51,629 bases of DNA, from contig CASFEZ010000014.1 in the NCBI GenBank assembly GCA_949293815.1, positions 1-51,629 of the forward strand, in the 5' to 3' direction. Shown here one piece after another: positions 33,681 through 41,750 of this stretch. Source of the DNA: an uncultured Eubacteriales bacterium. GTDB taxonomy: Bacteria > Bacillota > Clostridia > Oscillospirales > Acutalibacteraceae. The stretch's first letter is position 1. The number at the start of each line of letters is the position of its first letter. Both the position numbers and the translations under genes were made by a program. A model generated the notes under the pieces. That model saw only the letters and a program-made list of their open reading frames with translations. It had not been told where the DNA came from and ran no database searches.

Positions 33681-33721
33681 AAAAAAACGGCATAGAACAG
33701 CCGGTTTCGGTGTTCTATGCC
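33681..33721 (-). terminator. Terminator after the two-component operon
   Basis: GGCATAGAACA (33689-33699) and TGTTCTATGCC (33711-33721) form an 11-bp stem followed on the minus strand by eight Ts. It is only 16 bases before the amidase start, so amidase transcription needs read-through or an unseen promoter. Confidence 0.85.
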
Positions 33722-33788
33722 ATTGTAAGCGAGGAGTGGACAAGAAGTATGCAGGGAGTTGTAAAAGAAATGTAAGAATGTTGTTCGG

Positions 33789-34703
33789 TTATAGAAATTG
33801 TATGGAAAAGCCGGAAAAGGCTGAATCCGAAAAGGCCGGGTCGAAAATCAAAATCAGACGGCAAAAATCGGTCTCATACACCGTGTAGACCCGATTTTCA
33901 TATACGAACCGATAGTCTGTCAGCGAAAGGGCAAACGCCTGGGCATACAGAGCCTCTGCCAGCGGCGCAAATGCGCCGGTATTGCTGTCCAAAAACGCCG
34001 CGGTCAGGAAGTGGGACTCAATAAACGCCAGCAGAGCGGACTGGGTCGAAGAGAAGCCAATCTCATCCTCCGGCGCTAACAGTTCAGCGTCCCCGGGCGC
34101 AGTGGTGGACGGCACAGGCGCTGTGGTGGACAGCACAGGCGCTGTGGTGGACGGCGCGGGCGCTTCTTCCAATGTTTGCGGATAATACCTTTGGTACAGC
34201 TCTTCCAATTGCGCATTGGTCAAATCCGGTTCGTTCTCGGTTTCCACCGCAAAATAAACCACCATATCCCCCCGCATCGCGCAGCTGTAGGTGAGCGCCT
34301 CGCCGGTTTGGGATTGCAGTGGGAAATCATGGAGAAACACAAGGTCGTTCTCCACCCCATATTGCAGCTGCTGTGCCAGCGCACCGGTTGAAACCGCATG
34401 AACATCCGGGCAGTAATAAAACAACAGTTCCACCATCAGCTCCGCCGTCTGCGTCACTGCCGAAGCGGGGAATAAATCGGAATAGGCATAAAGCGAATTG
34501 GTTTCGTATTGCTCCCAGGGATACAGCACAAGCGATTGGGAATCCTCCACAAATAACAGCTCCTGCCGGTCGGGCAAGGACTCAATCTCGATGCGGTTTT
34601 TGCGGTCGGGCAGCAGATAGGGGGTAACGGTGACTACCAGAATCAGAAGCGCCAATGCGGCAATAAAAATTGCCGAGGCGCTGCGTTTATGCGTTTGTTT
34701 CAT
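33789..34703 (-). CDS. Anchored protein with PSTTAP linker, in the two-component operon
   Basis: The 304-residue protein has an N-terminal membrane anchor (about residues 9-30) and two outer regions of about 150 and 100 residues. They are joined by three near-copies of APVPSTTAP at about residues 181-202. The part before the linker has a GerM-like look (SAVTQTAELMVELLFY), but I would not name it. Its start overlaps the kinase gene by 17 bases, so the two are co-translated; it may be an accessory to the sensor or its output. Confidence 0.65.
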   Translation of the reverse strand: MKQTHKRSASAIFIAALALLILVVTVTPYLLPDRKNRIEIESLPDRQELLFVEDSQSLVLYPWEQYETNSLYAYSDLFPASAVTQTAELMVELLFYYCPDVHAVSTGALAQQLQYGVENDLVFLHDFPLQSQTGEALTYSCAMRGDMVVYFAVETENEPDLTNAQLEELYQRYYPQTLEEAPAPSTTAPVLSTTAPVPSTTAPGDAELLAPEDEIGFSSTQSALLAFIESHFLTAAFLDSNTGAFAPLAEALYAQAFALSLTDYRFVYENRVYTVYETDFCRLILIFDPAFSDSAFSGFSIQFL

Positions 34704-36129
34704 TGGTCGAATCCACCCCCTTCAGTGTAATGGTGACCGTTGTGCCCTTACCAACCTTGCTTTTGATGGAAAACACACCCCGGTGTAATTTAACGATTTC
34801 CACACAAAGCGCCAGCCCAAGCCCTGCGCCGCCTGCCTTGCGGGAACGGGATTTATCCGCCATATAAAACGGCTCGGTCACTTTGGCAAGATCCTTTTCG
34901 GAAATACCGATGCCATGGTCAGCGACCGATAAAATCACTTTGTCTTTCTCCGTGCGGCAGCAAAGCGATACCTGCTGTCCGGCACTGGACGCTTTAATGG
35001 CATTGTCAATCAGATTGAGCAGCAGCGATTTCATCAGTTCCTTATCCGCAAGAATCTGCGCATTCCTGTCTGAAACCGCCAGCGTAACCTCCGCACGCCG
35101 CAGCAGCGGCACTGCGGCCTGCTCGACCTCATCAAATAAGGCAGGTACGGAAAGGGGCTGCAAATCCAGCGCGCCGCCTTCCGCCCCCGCCAGCTCCAAC
35201 AGCTTCGAGGACAGCTCTTTTAAGCGGCGGGCTTCATGTACAATAATATCGGCGTATTCCACCCGCTCCCGGTCCGGGAGATCCCGCCTAATGCGCATCA
35301 CATCCGCAAGCCCCATAATGGAGGTCAGCGGCGTTTTCATCTCGTGGGCGAGGCTGTCGGCAAAGCGTTTGCGGCTTTCGGCAATTTGCGACAGCCGGTT
35401 GACATTTTCCTCCACCGCCGCCGCCATCCGGTTGACATTACCGGAAATCTCCTGTATTTCCGCGCCGCCGGTCAGCGGCAGACGAATATCGTACTCCCCT
35501 TCGGCAATTCGCCTTAAGGTACGGTTGACCCTGTCCAGCGGACGCAGCAGCGAGCGCACCGCAAAGAAGAGCAACAGCCCCACCAGCGCCGCGCTGACCA
35601 GACTGGCCACACGCACAAACAACAGCTGGGAATCGTATAAAGCATATAAATCGGTGAGTACGGTACGGGTCAAAAGCAGATAGTCATCGCCCTCTACGGC
35701 AATCTGTGCACCGGTGAACAGATAGGTTTCACCGTCCTGCTCTGCAATTTCCATGACGCACTGTCCGCTGTCGTTCAGCCCGGCGCGAAAATCGGCGTCC
35801 GTCAGCAAAGACATTTCCTCTCCTGCCACCAAGGTATCCTCGCGATACACGCCGGCGCGCACCGTTTCCGAAGCGAAGGAGCGCACCGTCTCCGTCAGCA
35901 GCGCTTCCGCTTCCTCCCGGGGCAGGCGAATCCGCCCCGAGGAAATCCGGCGATAGGCGGCGGCATTGGTAATATCCGACGAAAGATACGCAAAGGTTTG
36001 CAGCGCGCTGTCCTGCTCGCGCTGCAAATCGGAATGGAAATTGACGGCGGTAATGCCCAGCGCCGTTAAAAAGACCGAAAGCGTCGTTAGAACCGCCGCA
36101 ATCAGAAAGACCTTTTGCCAAAGCTTCAT
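34687..36129 (-). CDS. Membrane sensor histidine kinase
   Basis: The 480-residue protein has two membrane helices (about residues 7-29 and 170-192) around an outer sensing domain of 140 residues. A HAMP linker, HisKA with the phospho-accepting H262 in SLAHEMKTPLTS, and an HATPase domain follow; the latter has N-box NLIDNAIKA, G1 DHGIGIS and G2 GGAGLGLAL. It pairs with the regulator one base upstream. The stimulus is unknown. The product of the following gene may take part in sensing. Confidence 0.93.
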   Translation of the reverse strand: MKLWQKVFLIAAVLTTLSVFLTALGITAVNFHSDLQREQDSALQTFAYLSSDITNAAAYRRISSGRIRLPREEAEALLTETVRSFASETVRAGVYREDTLVAGEEMSLLTDADFRAGLNDSGQCVMEIAEQDGETYLFTGAQIAVEGDDYLLLTRTVLTDLYALYDSQLLFVRVASLVSAALVGLLLFFAVRSLLRPLDRVNRTLRRIAEGEYDIRLPLTGGAEIQEISGNVNRMAAAVEENVNRLSQIAESRKRFADSLAHEMKTPLTSIMGLADVMRIRRDLPDRERVEYADIIVHEARRLKELSSKLLELAGAEGGALDLQPLSVPALFDEVEQAAVPLLRRAEVTLAVSDRNAQILADKELMKSLLLNLIDNAIKASSAGQQVSLCCRTEKDKVILSVADHGIGISEKDLAKVTEPFYMADKSRSRKAGGAGLGLALCVEIVKLHRGVFSIKSKVGKGTTVTITLKGVDSTNETNA

Positions 36130-36130
36130 C

Positions 36131-36790
36131 TCATTCCCCGCTTTCCAGCCGATAACCGAGTTTCGGCACGGTGACCAGCTGCCGGTGCAAATTCAGTTTT
36201 TTGCGCAGCTGTTGAATATGAATATCCACCGTGCGGCTCTCCCCCTCGAACCCATAGCCCCAAACCGCCGCCAACAGCCGCTCGCGGGTGACGGCGACAT
36301 TGGGATGCTGCATGAAAAATTGCAGCACATCAAATTCCTTCGGCGTGAGCGATACCGGTTTGCCGTTTTTGGTTACCATATGCTTCTGCTCGTCCAAGAC
36401 CAAATCGCCAATGGTGAGCACCGTCTGCATTTTATGGCTGCGGCGCAGTACCACCTCAATGCGCGCCAGCAGCTCCAGCGCCTCAAAGGGCTTTACAATA
36501 TAATCCTCCGCGCCGAGCTTGAGCCCGCGCACCTTATCGGTCACATTCTGCATGGCGGTCAGGAAAATCACCGGAATTTCCCGCCCACGGATCTGCTCCA
36601 TCACGGAAAATCCGTCAAGACCGGGCAGCATCACATCAAGCAGCACCAAATCATAGTCCCCGTCCAGTATCATCTGCACTGCCTTTTCGCCATCGGGACA
36701 GAGCTCGCCCACATATCCCGCCACAGACAGCGACGCCAAAATGGTGCGGGCTATATTTTCATCGTCTTCTACAATCAAAATGCGTATCAA
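36131..36790 (-). CDS. OmpR-family response regulator
   Basis: The 219-residue protein has a receiver domain (acid pocket E8-D10, phospho-acceptor D52 in LVLLDVMLPGLDG, Lys in VKPFEA) and a winged-helix DNA-binding domain (LTPKEFDVLQFFM, then VDIHIQQLRKKL). The start is a TTG at 36790 behind GGGGAGG. It is the first gene of the regulator-kinase-anchored protein operon. Targets are not visible, though the divergent dockerin gene 320 bp away is a candidate. Confidence 0.93.
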   Translation of the reverse strand: MIRILIVEDDENIARTILASLSVAGYVGELCPDGEKAVQMILDGDYDLVLLDVMLPGLDGFSVMEQIRGREIPVIFLTAMQNVTDKVRGLKLGAEDYIVKPFEALELLARIEVVLRRSHKMQTVLTIGDLVLDEQKHMVTKNGKPVSLTPKEFDVLQFFMQHPNVAVTRERLLAAVWGYGFEGESRTVDIHIQQLRKKLNLHRQLVTVPKLGYRLESGE

Positions 36791-37109
36791 AAAAACGCCT
36801 CCCCCTACTTGTCGCTACTGCCAGTATAGCACAGAAGGCAAAGACTGAAAAGGGGGCGGCGTGATAAAAAAGGCGCAATTACCGCAGCCGGTGTTCGGGA
36901 ACTTGAAAAAATAATTTTATAAAAAGAGAGGAAATGGCTTCCAATAATTGTTATATAAGTAGAAGGGGAAACAAAAAGTTTTACAGCAAAGCTGTATGAC
37001 ATCTATCCTACCGCGAAAGAAAGAGGTTGAGTCCCATGTGCTATTTCAATTTGCCAAACAATACGGCGTTTCGCCTCATTCTATTTCATCATGAAAGGGG
37101 AATAACCTA
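36791..37109. other. Intergenic region between the regulator and dockerin genes
   Basis: This 319-bp stretch holds the divergent start regions. On the minus strand TATACT near 36825 with a poor -35 is a weak promoter candidate for the regulator. On the plus side the leader contains a small ACAGC-AAA-GCTGT hairpin near 36983-36995 and a run of purine-rich sequence. No convincing gene, promoter or known riboswitch is visible. Confidence 0.4.
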
Positions 37110-37736
37110 ATGAAAAAAGGAATCACTTTATTACTATGTCTGACTTTGCTTTTCGGCATAACCGTGCTGCCGGTTTCTGCGGAAGAGTTATTGGTCGCAC
37201 TGCCGCCGGTGATGTCCTACCGCCCCGGGGATTTGGACGGGGACGGCAGCATCAGCACCGCCGATGCGCGGCTGTGTTTGCGGGCTGCCATCGGTCTTCA
37301 GCAGCTGCCGGACGGCGAATGGCAGGGAAACGCCGCCGCCAGCGTGCTCCGTGCGGCAACGGCAAATACAGAAGACCAAACCTTTACCACAGCTACGGCG
37401 CGTAAAATTTTGCGCAGCGCCATCGGCCTTGACAATTTGAATACCGCAGCGGCTGTCATAAAGACCGACCAGCCCTATTACTTAAAAGGACTGACAAGTG
37501 CGGGCAGCGGCGCCATCTATTGGACGGAACCGGAAGTTTCCGACGAAAATCTTCAGGTGTCCGTCTCCACCTACAGCGCGGGCGAGGGGAATCCCGGCGA
37601 CCCCGCCATATATCACTATCTGTTTTCTTCCGATGTGCCCGGAGAGTACCAGGTGACATTCAAACGGAGGAATGTGCAAATCAGCCAGACGGCGGTTGTG
37701 GATTCTTTCACCGTCAATATTGTTGTGGAAGAATAA
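37110..37736 (+). CDS. Small secreted dockerin protein with chagasin-like C-terminal domain
   Basis: The 208-residue protein has a signal peptide with likely cleavage after VSA (residue 24), then a dockerin-like module (residues 39-110). The first calcium loop DLDGDGSISTAD is intact; the second repeat keeps the helix TARKILRSAIGLDNL but its loop lacks the acidic ligands. The C-terminal domain (about residues 115-208) resembles chagasin-type cysteine peptidase inhibitors (family I42). It has an early AGSGAIYWTEP, a Gly/Pro-rich loop followed by YHYLFSSDVPGEYQVTFKR, and a final alternating strand. If correct, it would be a peptidase inhibitor displayed on a cohesin-bearing scaffold. GAAAGGGG precedes the ATG. 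Confidence 0.7.
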   Translation: MKKGITLLLCLTLLFGITVLPVSAEELLVALPPVMSYRPGDLDGDGSISTADARLCLRAAIGLQQLPDGEWQGNAAASVLRAATANTEDQTFTTATARKILRSAIGLDNLNTAAAVIKTDQPYYLKGLTSAGSGAIYWTEPEVSDENLQVSVSTYSAGEGNPGDPAIYHYLFSSDVPGEYQVTFKRRNVQISQTAVVDSFTVNIVVEE

Positions 37737-37810
37737 CAGGCGATATAAAAAATACAGCAGAATGACAGCAGTCAGGATTGCATCTGACAGGAGCGGAAGC
37801 TGACACATAG

Positions 37811-37870
37811 AAACGCCCTTTTTCTCTGCTTTGCCGGTCGAGCGCCGGACGGCAGAAAAAAGGGCTTTTG
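37811..37870 (+). terminator. Terminator after the dockerin/chagasin-like gene
   Basis: GCCCTTTTTCTCTGC and GCAGAAAAAAGGGC enclose an inner CCGG-containing hairpin, and TTTTG follows. It lies between convergent units and may also serve sigF. Confidence 0.75.
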
Positions 37871-37902
37871 TGCTTTTCCGACAAACAGCAAATATGAGCG
37901 GG

Positions 37903-38565
37903 TCAATCCATAACTTGCCGCAGCAAAAGCAGAATGCGTTTTTCCCGCCGGGAAACCTGCACCTGGGTCATGCCGAGCTTTGCGGCGGTGGCGCTTTGGG
38001 TCATATTCTGGTAGTAGCGGCAGGTAATGAGGCTGCGGTCCTGCGGGGAAAGGGTCTGCATGGCGCGCTCCAGCGACAGCCGGTCGAGCAGCGTTTCCTC
38101 GCCGCTGTCCACCGGCAAATCCGCCTGGCTCTCCCCCGCCTCGTCTTCTATGGTCAGCGACAGCGGCGGCGTAAGAGCCGACAGCAGCTGCGCCGCCTCG
38201 GCGGGCTCTACACCGGCTTGTTCGGCAATTTCATGAATGGTGCCCTCTCTGCCGTTCTCCGCCTGAAACTGCGCTTGCAGCTGCAAAAGCTGCCGCGCCT
38301 TTTCTTTGGCGGCGCGCCCCACCTTTACTGCACCGCCGTCCCGGAACAGGCGGCGGATTTCGCCCAAAATGGCGGGAACGGCATAGGTGGAAAACGCAAA
38401 TCCCAAAGCCGGGTCGTAACCGTCGGCGGCTTTCGTCAGCCCTACGCAGCCTGCGCTGAACAAATCGTCATATTCTACGCCGCGCCCCCGGAACCGGTTG
38501 GCGCAATGGTGCACAAGACCGAGGTTCTGTTCAATCCGCGCGTTACGCTGCTCGTTTTGCGTCAT
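37903..38565 (-). CDS. sigF: Forespore sigma factor SigF
   Basis: Sigma-F directs the first forespore-specific transcription in sporulation. The 220-residue product has region 2 (LGLVHHCANRFRGRG, DDLFSAGCVGL, FAFSTYAVPAILGEIRR), region 3 and region 4 with a helix-turn-helix in QSATAAKLGMTQVQVSRREK. Its start overlaps the end of spoIIAB as ATGA. The order spoIIAA-spoIIAB-sigF is the classic spoIIA operon, which identifies it and shows that the organism can sporulate, or descends from one that can. Confidence 0.95.
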   Translation of the reverse strand: MTQNEQRNARIEQNLGLVHHCANRFRGRGVEYDDLFSAGCVGLTKAADGYDPALGFAFSTYAVPAILGEIRRLFRDGGAVKVGRAAKEKARQLLQLQAQFQAENGREGTIHEIAEQAGVEPAEAAQLLSALTPPLSLTIEDEAGESQADLPVDSGEETLLDRLSLERAMQTLSPQDRSLITCRYYQNMTQSATAAKLGMTQVQVSRREKRILLLLRQVMD

Positions 38566-38996
38566 GGACGCTTGCCCCGCAGGACTTTTTCCAATATCAC
38601 CGTGGTGCCCTTACCGACGCGGGAGCGCACCCGCACCTTATCGGAAAAGGTTTCCATCACCGAAAAACCAAGCCCCGACCGGTCGCCGCCCATGGTGGTA
38701 AACAGCGGTTCGCGGGCTTTTTTGACATCTTCAATGCCGCAGCCGGTATCCCGAACGGTAATGCGGCACCGCCCGTCCGCGAACAGCTGAAAGGACAGGT
38801 AAATACGTCCGTCGCCCTCTTTATAGGCGTGAACAATACAATTGGTCACCGCTTCGCTGACGGCGGTTTTGATATCGCCGATCTCCTCCACCGTGGGGTC
38901 GCACTGGGCGGCAAAGGCAGCCACCGCCGCCCGGCAAAAGCCTTCGTTTATGCTTTTTGCCCACACGGTCATGCGAAATTCATTGATTTTTTCCAT
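38562..38996 (-). CDS. spoIIAB: Anti-sigma F factor SpoIIAB
   Basis: SpoIIAB is a GHKL serine kinase that holds sigma-F inactive and phosphorylates SpoIIAA. The 144-residue product has the N-box EAVTNCIVHAY, the ATP-lid segment DTGCGIEDVKKAREPLF and the GDRSGLGFSVM motif. The ATG at 38996 is chosen because AGGAGG lies eight bases before it. It overlaps spoIIAA by 17 bases and sigF by four, so the three proteins are made in fixed ratio. Confidence 0.95.
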   Translation of the reverse strand: MEKINEFRMTVWAKSINEGFCRAAVAAFAAQCDPTVEEIGDIKTAVSEAVTNCIVHAYKEGDGRIYLSFQLFADGRCRITVRDTGCGIEDVKKAREPLFTTMGGDRSGLGFSVMETFSDKVRVRSRVGKGTTVILEKVLRGKRP

Positions 38997-39339
38997 AGTG
39001 TTTTCCTCCTGCCTGCTGGGCTGTAACCGGCGTTTTCCGAAAACGGACAATGCGCGTTAAGCCGGACAGTTTCATAATACGCTCCGCCGGGGGCTTCAAA
39101 TCAAACACCTCGGTTTCGCCGCCAAAGGCCGCCGCCTGTTTGTAGCGCCCCATCACCAGCCCCACACCGGAGCTGTCCATAAAAGAAACGGCGGAAAAAT
39201 ACAGGCGAAGCACCTGGGGTTTGTTTTCCACAATGGCACGGTCTATGCGCTCGCGCAGCGCAGGGGCTGTATGATGGTCGATTTCGCCGGAAAGAAAAGC
39301 GTTCAAATTCCGGCCGTCTACCGCGATTTGTACCGGCAT
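38980..39339 (-). CDS. spoIIAA: Anti-sigma F factor antagonist SpoIIAA
   Basis: SpoIIAA is a STAS-domain protein; in its unphosphorylated form it frees sigma-F from SpoIIAB. The 119-residue product contains LSGEIDHHTAPALRERID and the phosphorylation motif MDSSGVG with serine at 56-57. GGGAGG precedes the ATG at 39339. A terminator-like hairpin lies only 35 bases upstream, so the spoIIA promoter must overlap it or lie further up with read-through; a clear sigma-H site could not be assigned. Confidence 0.94.
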   Translation of the reverse strand: MPVQIAVDGRNLNAFLSGEIDHHTAPALRERIDRAIVENKPQVLRLYFSAVSFMDSSGVGLVMGRYKQAAAFGGETEVFDLKPPAERIMKLSGLTRIVRFRKTPVTAQQAGGKHYGKNQ

Positions 39340-39359
39340 TTCTCATGACCTCCCAAATA

Positions 39360-39411
39360 AAAATAAAAAATAAACGGACAAGCGTCTATAGTATCATAAA
39401 CGCTTGTCCGT
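39360..39411 (-). terminator. Terminator between the PAP2 gene and spoIIA
   Basis: ACGGACAAGCG (39374-39384) and CGCTTGTCCGT (39401-39411) form an 11-bp stem, followed on the minus strand by a T-rich run. Confidence 0.75.
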
Positions 39412-39449
39412 ATAAAAATTGTCTGAGTCTGTCGAGGCTTCTCTATTTC

Positions 39450-40061
39450 TTAAGCAGCCTGCCCGGCTTTTTGTGCTTTTTTCTTTTCGATAAACGCCTT
39501 ACCCTTTTCATAGACCCATTTGCCAAGGCAATAGCCGGCCACGCCGTACAGAATGCCGAACAGCATACCGCAGAGCACATCGGAGAAGTAATGGTCGTGT
39601 AAGTAAATGCGGGAAATACCCATCAAAACCGCAAAGACATACATACCGATACCCGCCTTTTTGTTGTTTGCAAACATCGCCGTGGCGCAGGTAAACGCCG
39701 AGGAGGTATGCCCCGAAGGGAAAGAAAAGCTGGTAGGAATTTTCCCGAAAAACGCAATATTCGGATAATTAAAATCCACATAGCCCTCATAGTTAAAGGG
39801 GCGGGGACGGGCGATAATCTCCTTAAAGACCATGTTGTTTAATATCTGCATCAAAAGCAGCGCCGCGCCCATGGTAATGCCGATTTTTCGGGTCTTTTTA
39901 AAGCAGAGCAAAACGACAATCAAAGCGATAAATAAAATGCCGTCTTCGCCCAAAAAAGAAATCAGCGCCATAATAAAATCCAGAACCGGGTTCCACAGCA
40001 CATCCTCGAACCACTGAAACACTTTTAAGTCGAACTGACTGATCTGTTCAAACGCGCCCAT
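39450..40061 (-). CDS. PAP2-family membrane phosphatase
   Basis: The 203-residue protein has about five membrane helices and the three phosphatase motifs KEIIARPRPF, FPSGHTSSA and SRIYLHDHYFSDV with the catalytic histidines. Relatives dephosphorylate undecaprenyl pyrophosphate, phosphatidic acid or similar lipids. The C-terminus is a Lys-rich tail. The ATG at 40061 is used because GGGAGGCG lies before it; the ATG at 40076 is inside no such context. Confidence 0.9.
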   Translation of the reverse strand: MGAFEQISQFDLKVFQWFEDVLWNPVLDFIMALISFLGEDGILFIALIVVLLCFKKTRKIGITMGAALLLMQILNNMVFKEIIARPRPFNYEGYVDFNYPNIAFFGKIPTSFSFPSGHTSSAFTCATAMFANNKKAGIGMYVFAVLMGISRIYLHDHYFSDVLCGMLFGILYGVAGYCLGKWVYEKGKAFIEKKKAQKAGQAA

Positions 40062-40138
40062 ACGGTCGCCTCCCATAAAAAGATGCTTCCATTATACACG
40101 ATTTTCGGAAAAAATCAACACAAAACAGAAAAGCATAC

Positions 40139-40167
40139 TTGCAATGTATCTCTTATAATGGTAAAAT
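40139..40167 (+). promoter_or_regulatory. Promoter of the second gtrA-like gene
   Basis: TTGCAA (40139-40144), a 17-bp spacer and TAAAAT (40162-40167) lie about 35 bases before the start. Confidence 0.65.
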
Positions 40168-40202
40168 AGCTTAGACTATTTCAGATTTGGAGAAAAGATT
40201 TT

Positions 40203-40742
40203 ATGCGAAAGTTATATAATAAAGTGGTATCCTGGGGATTTGTAAAAAAACTCATGCAGGTGCCGTTTTTTGCAAAAATACTCAGCTATGAAATTGTGAC
40301 CTACCTGTTTTTCGGCGTAATGACCACAGTGGTTAATTTTGTGATTGCCAACCTGTTTGGTCTGATTACCGACCAGAACACCGTGTTGGCCGAGTTTGGC
40401 GGCATTACCGTGCGCTGGGAGTGGGTATCCCAATTTGCCGCCTGGCTGGGCGCGGTGCTGTTCGCCTTTGTAACCAACAAGCTGCTGGTTTTCGAGAGCC
40501 ATGAGCGCTCAGCCGTCGGGGTGGCAAAAGAGTTCCTCTCTTTTTTAGGCGGACGGGTACTTTCTTATGTGCTTTTTGAGTTCGGCATGGTGGAAATTTT
40601 GTACCGTATCATCCCCTCGCTGAATATCCGCAAAATCATAGCAGCGGTATTTACCATCATATTTAATTATATCGTCAGCAAATTTGTTTCCTTCCGTACT
40701 CAGGATGACGCGAAGGACAGGGAAGGAATGGAGCAGTCATGA
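40203..40742 (+). CDS. GtrA-like family membrane protein 2
   Basis: The 179-residue four-helix protein has the GtrA layout: YEIVTYLFFGVMTTVVNFV, then TNKLLVFES after helix three and a last helix ending IFNYIVSKFVSFRT. It probably helps lipid-linked sugar transfer across the membrane. A short leader with GGAG precedes the ATG. Its stop overlaps the start of the yhaM-like gene as ATGA. It is not a recent copy of the gene at 549. Confidence 0.88.
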   Translation: MRKLYNKVVSWGFVKKLMQVPFFAKILSYEIVTYLFFGVMTTVVNFVIANLFGLITDQNTVLAEFGGITVRWEWVSQFAAWLGAVLFAFVTNKLLVFESHERSAVGVAKEFLSFLGGRVLSYVLFEFGMVEILYRIIPSLNIRKIIAAVFTIIFNYIVSKFVSFRTQDDAKDREGMEQS

Positions 40743-41713
40743 ATTTTAAGGAAATTAACAAAGCCACCGGCACTATGGAGGGCTACGCGCTGGTCAAATC
40801 CTGTGATAAAAAGGTTTCCAAAAACGGCTCAACTTATTTAGATATGGTGCTGGCGGATAAATCCGGTGAGATTTCCGCCAAGCTGTGGGATTTTAAGGTC
40901 GGCGTGCATGAAGCAATAGAGGCGAATACCATTGTCAAGGTGCGCGGCGTGATGCAGGAATATAACCGCCAGCCGCAATTCCGCGTGGAGCGCATCCGAA
41001 CCGTCAGCGATTCCGACGAGGTGGATTTCAACGATTTTGTACCATCCTCCGGCTACAGCAGCGATTTTTTAATGGAGCTGCTGCAAAAAACCGTTGAGGA
41101 AATCGGAGACGGTGAACTGAAACGAATTGTGCGCGCCGTTTTGGACGAATACGGCGGCAAAATGAAAGATTTACCGGCGGCGTTCCGGCTGCACCACGCC
41201 ATCCGGGGCGGGCTTTTGATGCACACGCTGTCCATTGTAAAAATGGCGAAAAGCGTTGCCGCTATTTACCCGACAGTGGATAAGGATTTATTGATTGCGG
41301 GCGCGATTCTGCACGATGTGGCAAAAACCGAAGAATTTGTGGTAGCGCCCTCCGGGCTGGTATCGGGCTACAGCGTGCCCGGGGAACTTCTGGGGCATCT
41401 GGTTATGGGCGCGATGATTGTAGAGCGCATCGGCACGGCCATCGGCGCTGACCGGGACAGTATAATGTATTTGCAGCACATGCTGCTGTCGCACCACGGC
41501 GAACCGGAATTCGGCGCGGCAGTGCGTCCATCGTTTTTGGAAGCGGAAATCCTGTCGCAGCTGGATTTACTGGACGCGCGCATTTACGAAATTGAAAACG
41601 CCATGCTGACGGTGGAAAAGGGTGGCTTTACCTCCCGCCAGTGGGCGCTGGAGGACAGAAAGTTTTACAACCACGGCAGAAAGACCCCTGCCACTGAGGT
41701 TCACTTGGATTAA
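40739..41713 (+). CDS. YhaM-like 3'-5' exonuclease (OB-fold plus HD domain)
   Basis: The 324-residue protein matches the YhaM family: an N-terminal OB-fold (YLDMVLADKSGEISAKLWD), a linker, and an HD domain with HHAIRGGLLMHTLSI, the HD pair in AILHDVAKTEEF and a later LSHHGEPEFGAA. In Bacillus the enzyme degrades RNA and single-stranded DNA from the 3' end. Translation is coupled to the gtrA-like gene; no functional link is evident. Confidence 0.9.
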   Translation: MNFKEINKATGTMEGYALVKSCDKKVSKNGSTYLDMVLADKSGEISAKLWDFKVGVHEAIEANTIVKVRGVMQEYNRQPQFRVERIRTVSDSDEVDFNDFVPSSGYSSDFLMELLQKTVEEIGDGELKRIVRAVLDEYGGKMKDLPAAFRLHHAIRGGLLMHTLSIVKMAKSVAAIYPTVDKDLLIAGAILHDVAKTEEFVVAPSGLVSGYSVPGELLGHLVMGAMIVERIGTAIGADRDSIMYLQHMLLSHHGEPEFGAAVRPSFLEAEILSQLDLLDARIYEIENAMLTVEKGGFTSRQWALEDRKFYNHGRKTPATEVHLD

Positions 41714-41750
41714 ATTTGTCATATATTAATTAAAAGAACGGAGGGTATCT

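Noticed and set aside
36961-37040. Weak likeness to a cyclic di-GMP-I riboswitch (AGCAAAGC core, later AGGTTG) before the dockerin/chagasin-like gene
   Set aside because: The conserved GGCAAACC strand, tetraloop stem and CCTAA region are not in place. A covariance-model search with RF01051 would be needed; a significant hit would reverse this.
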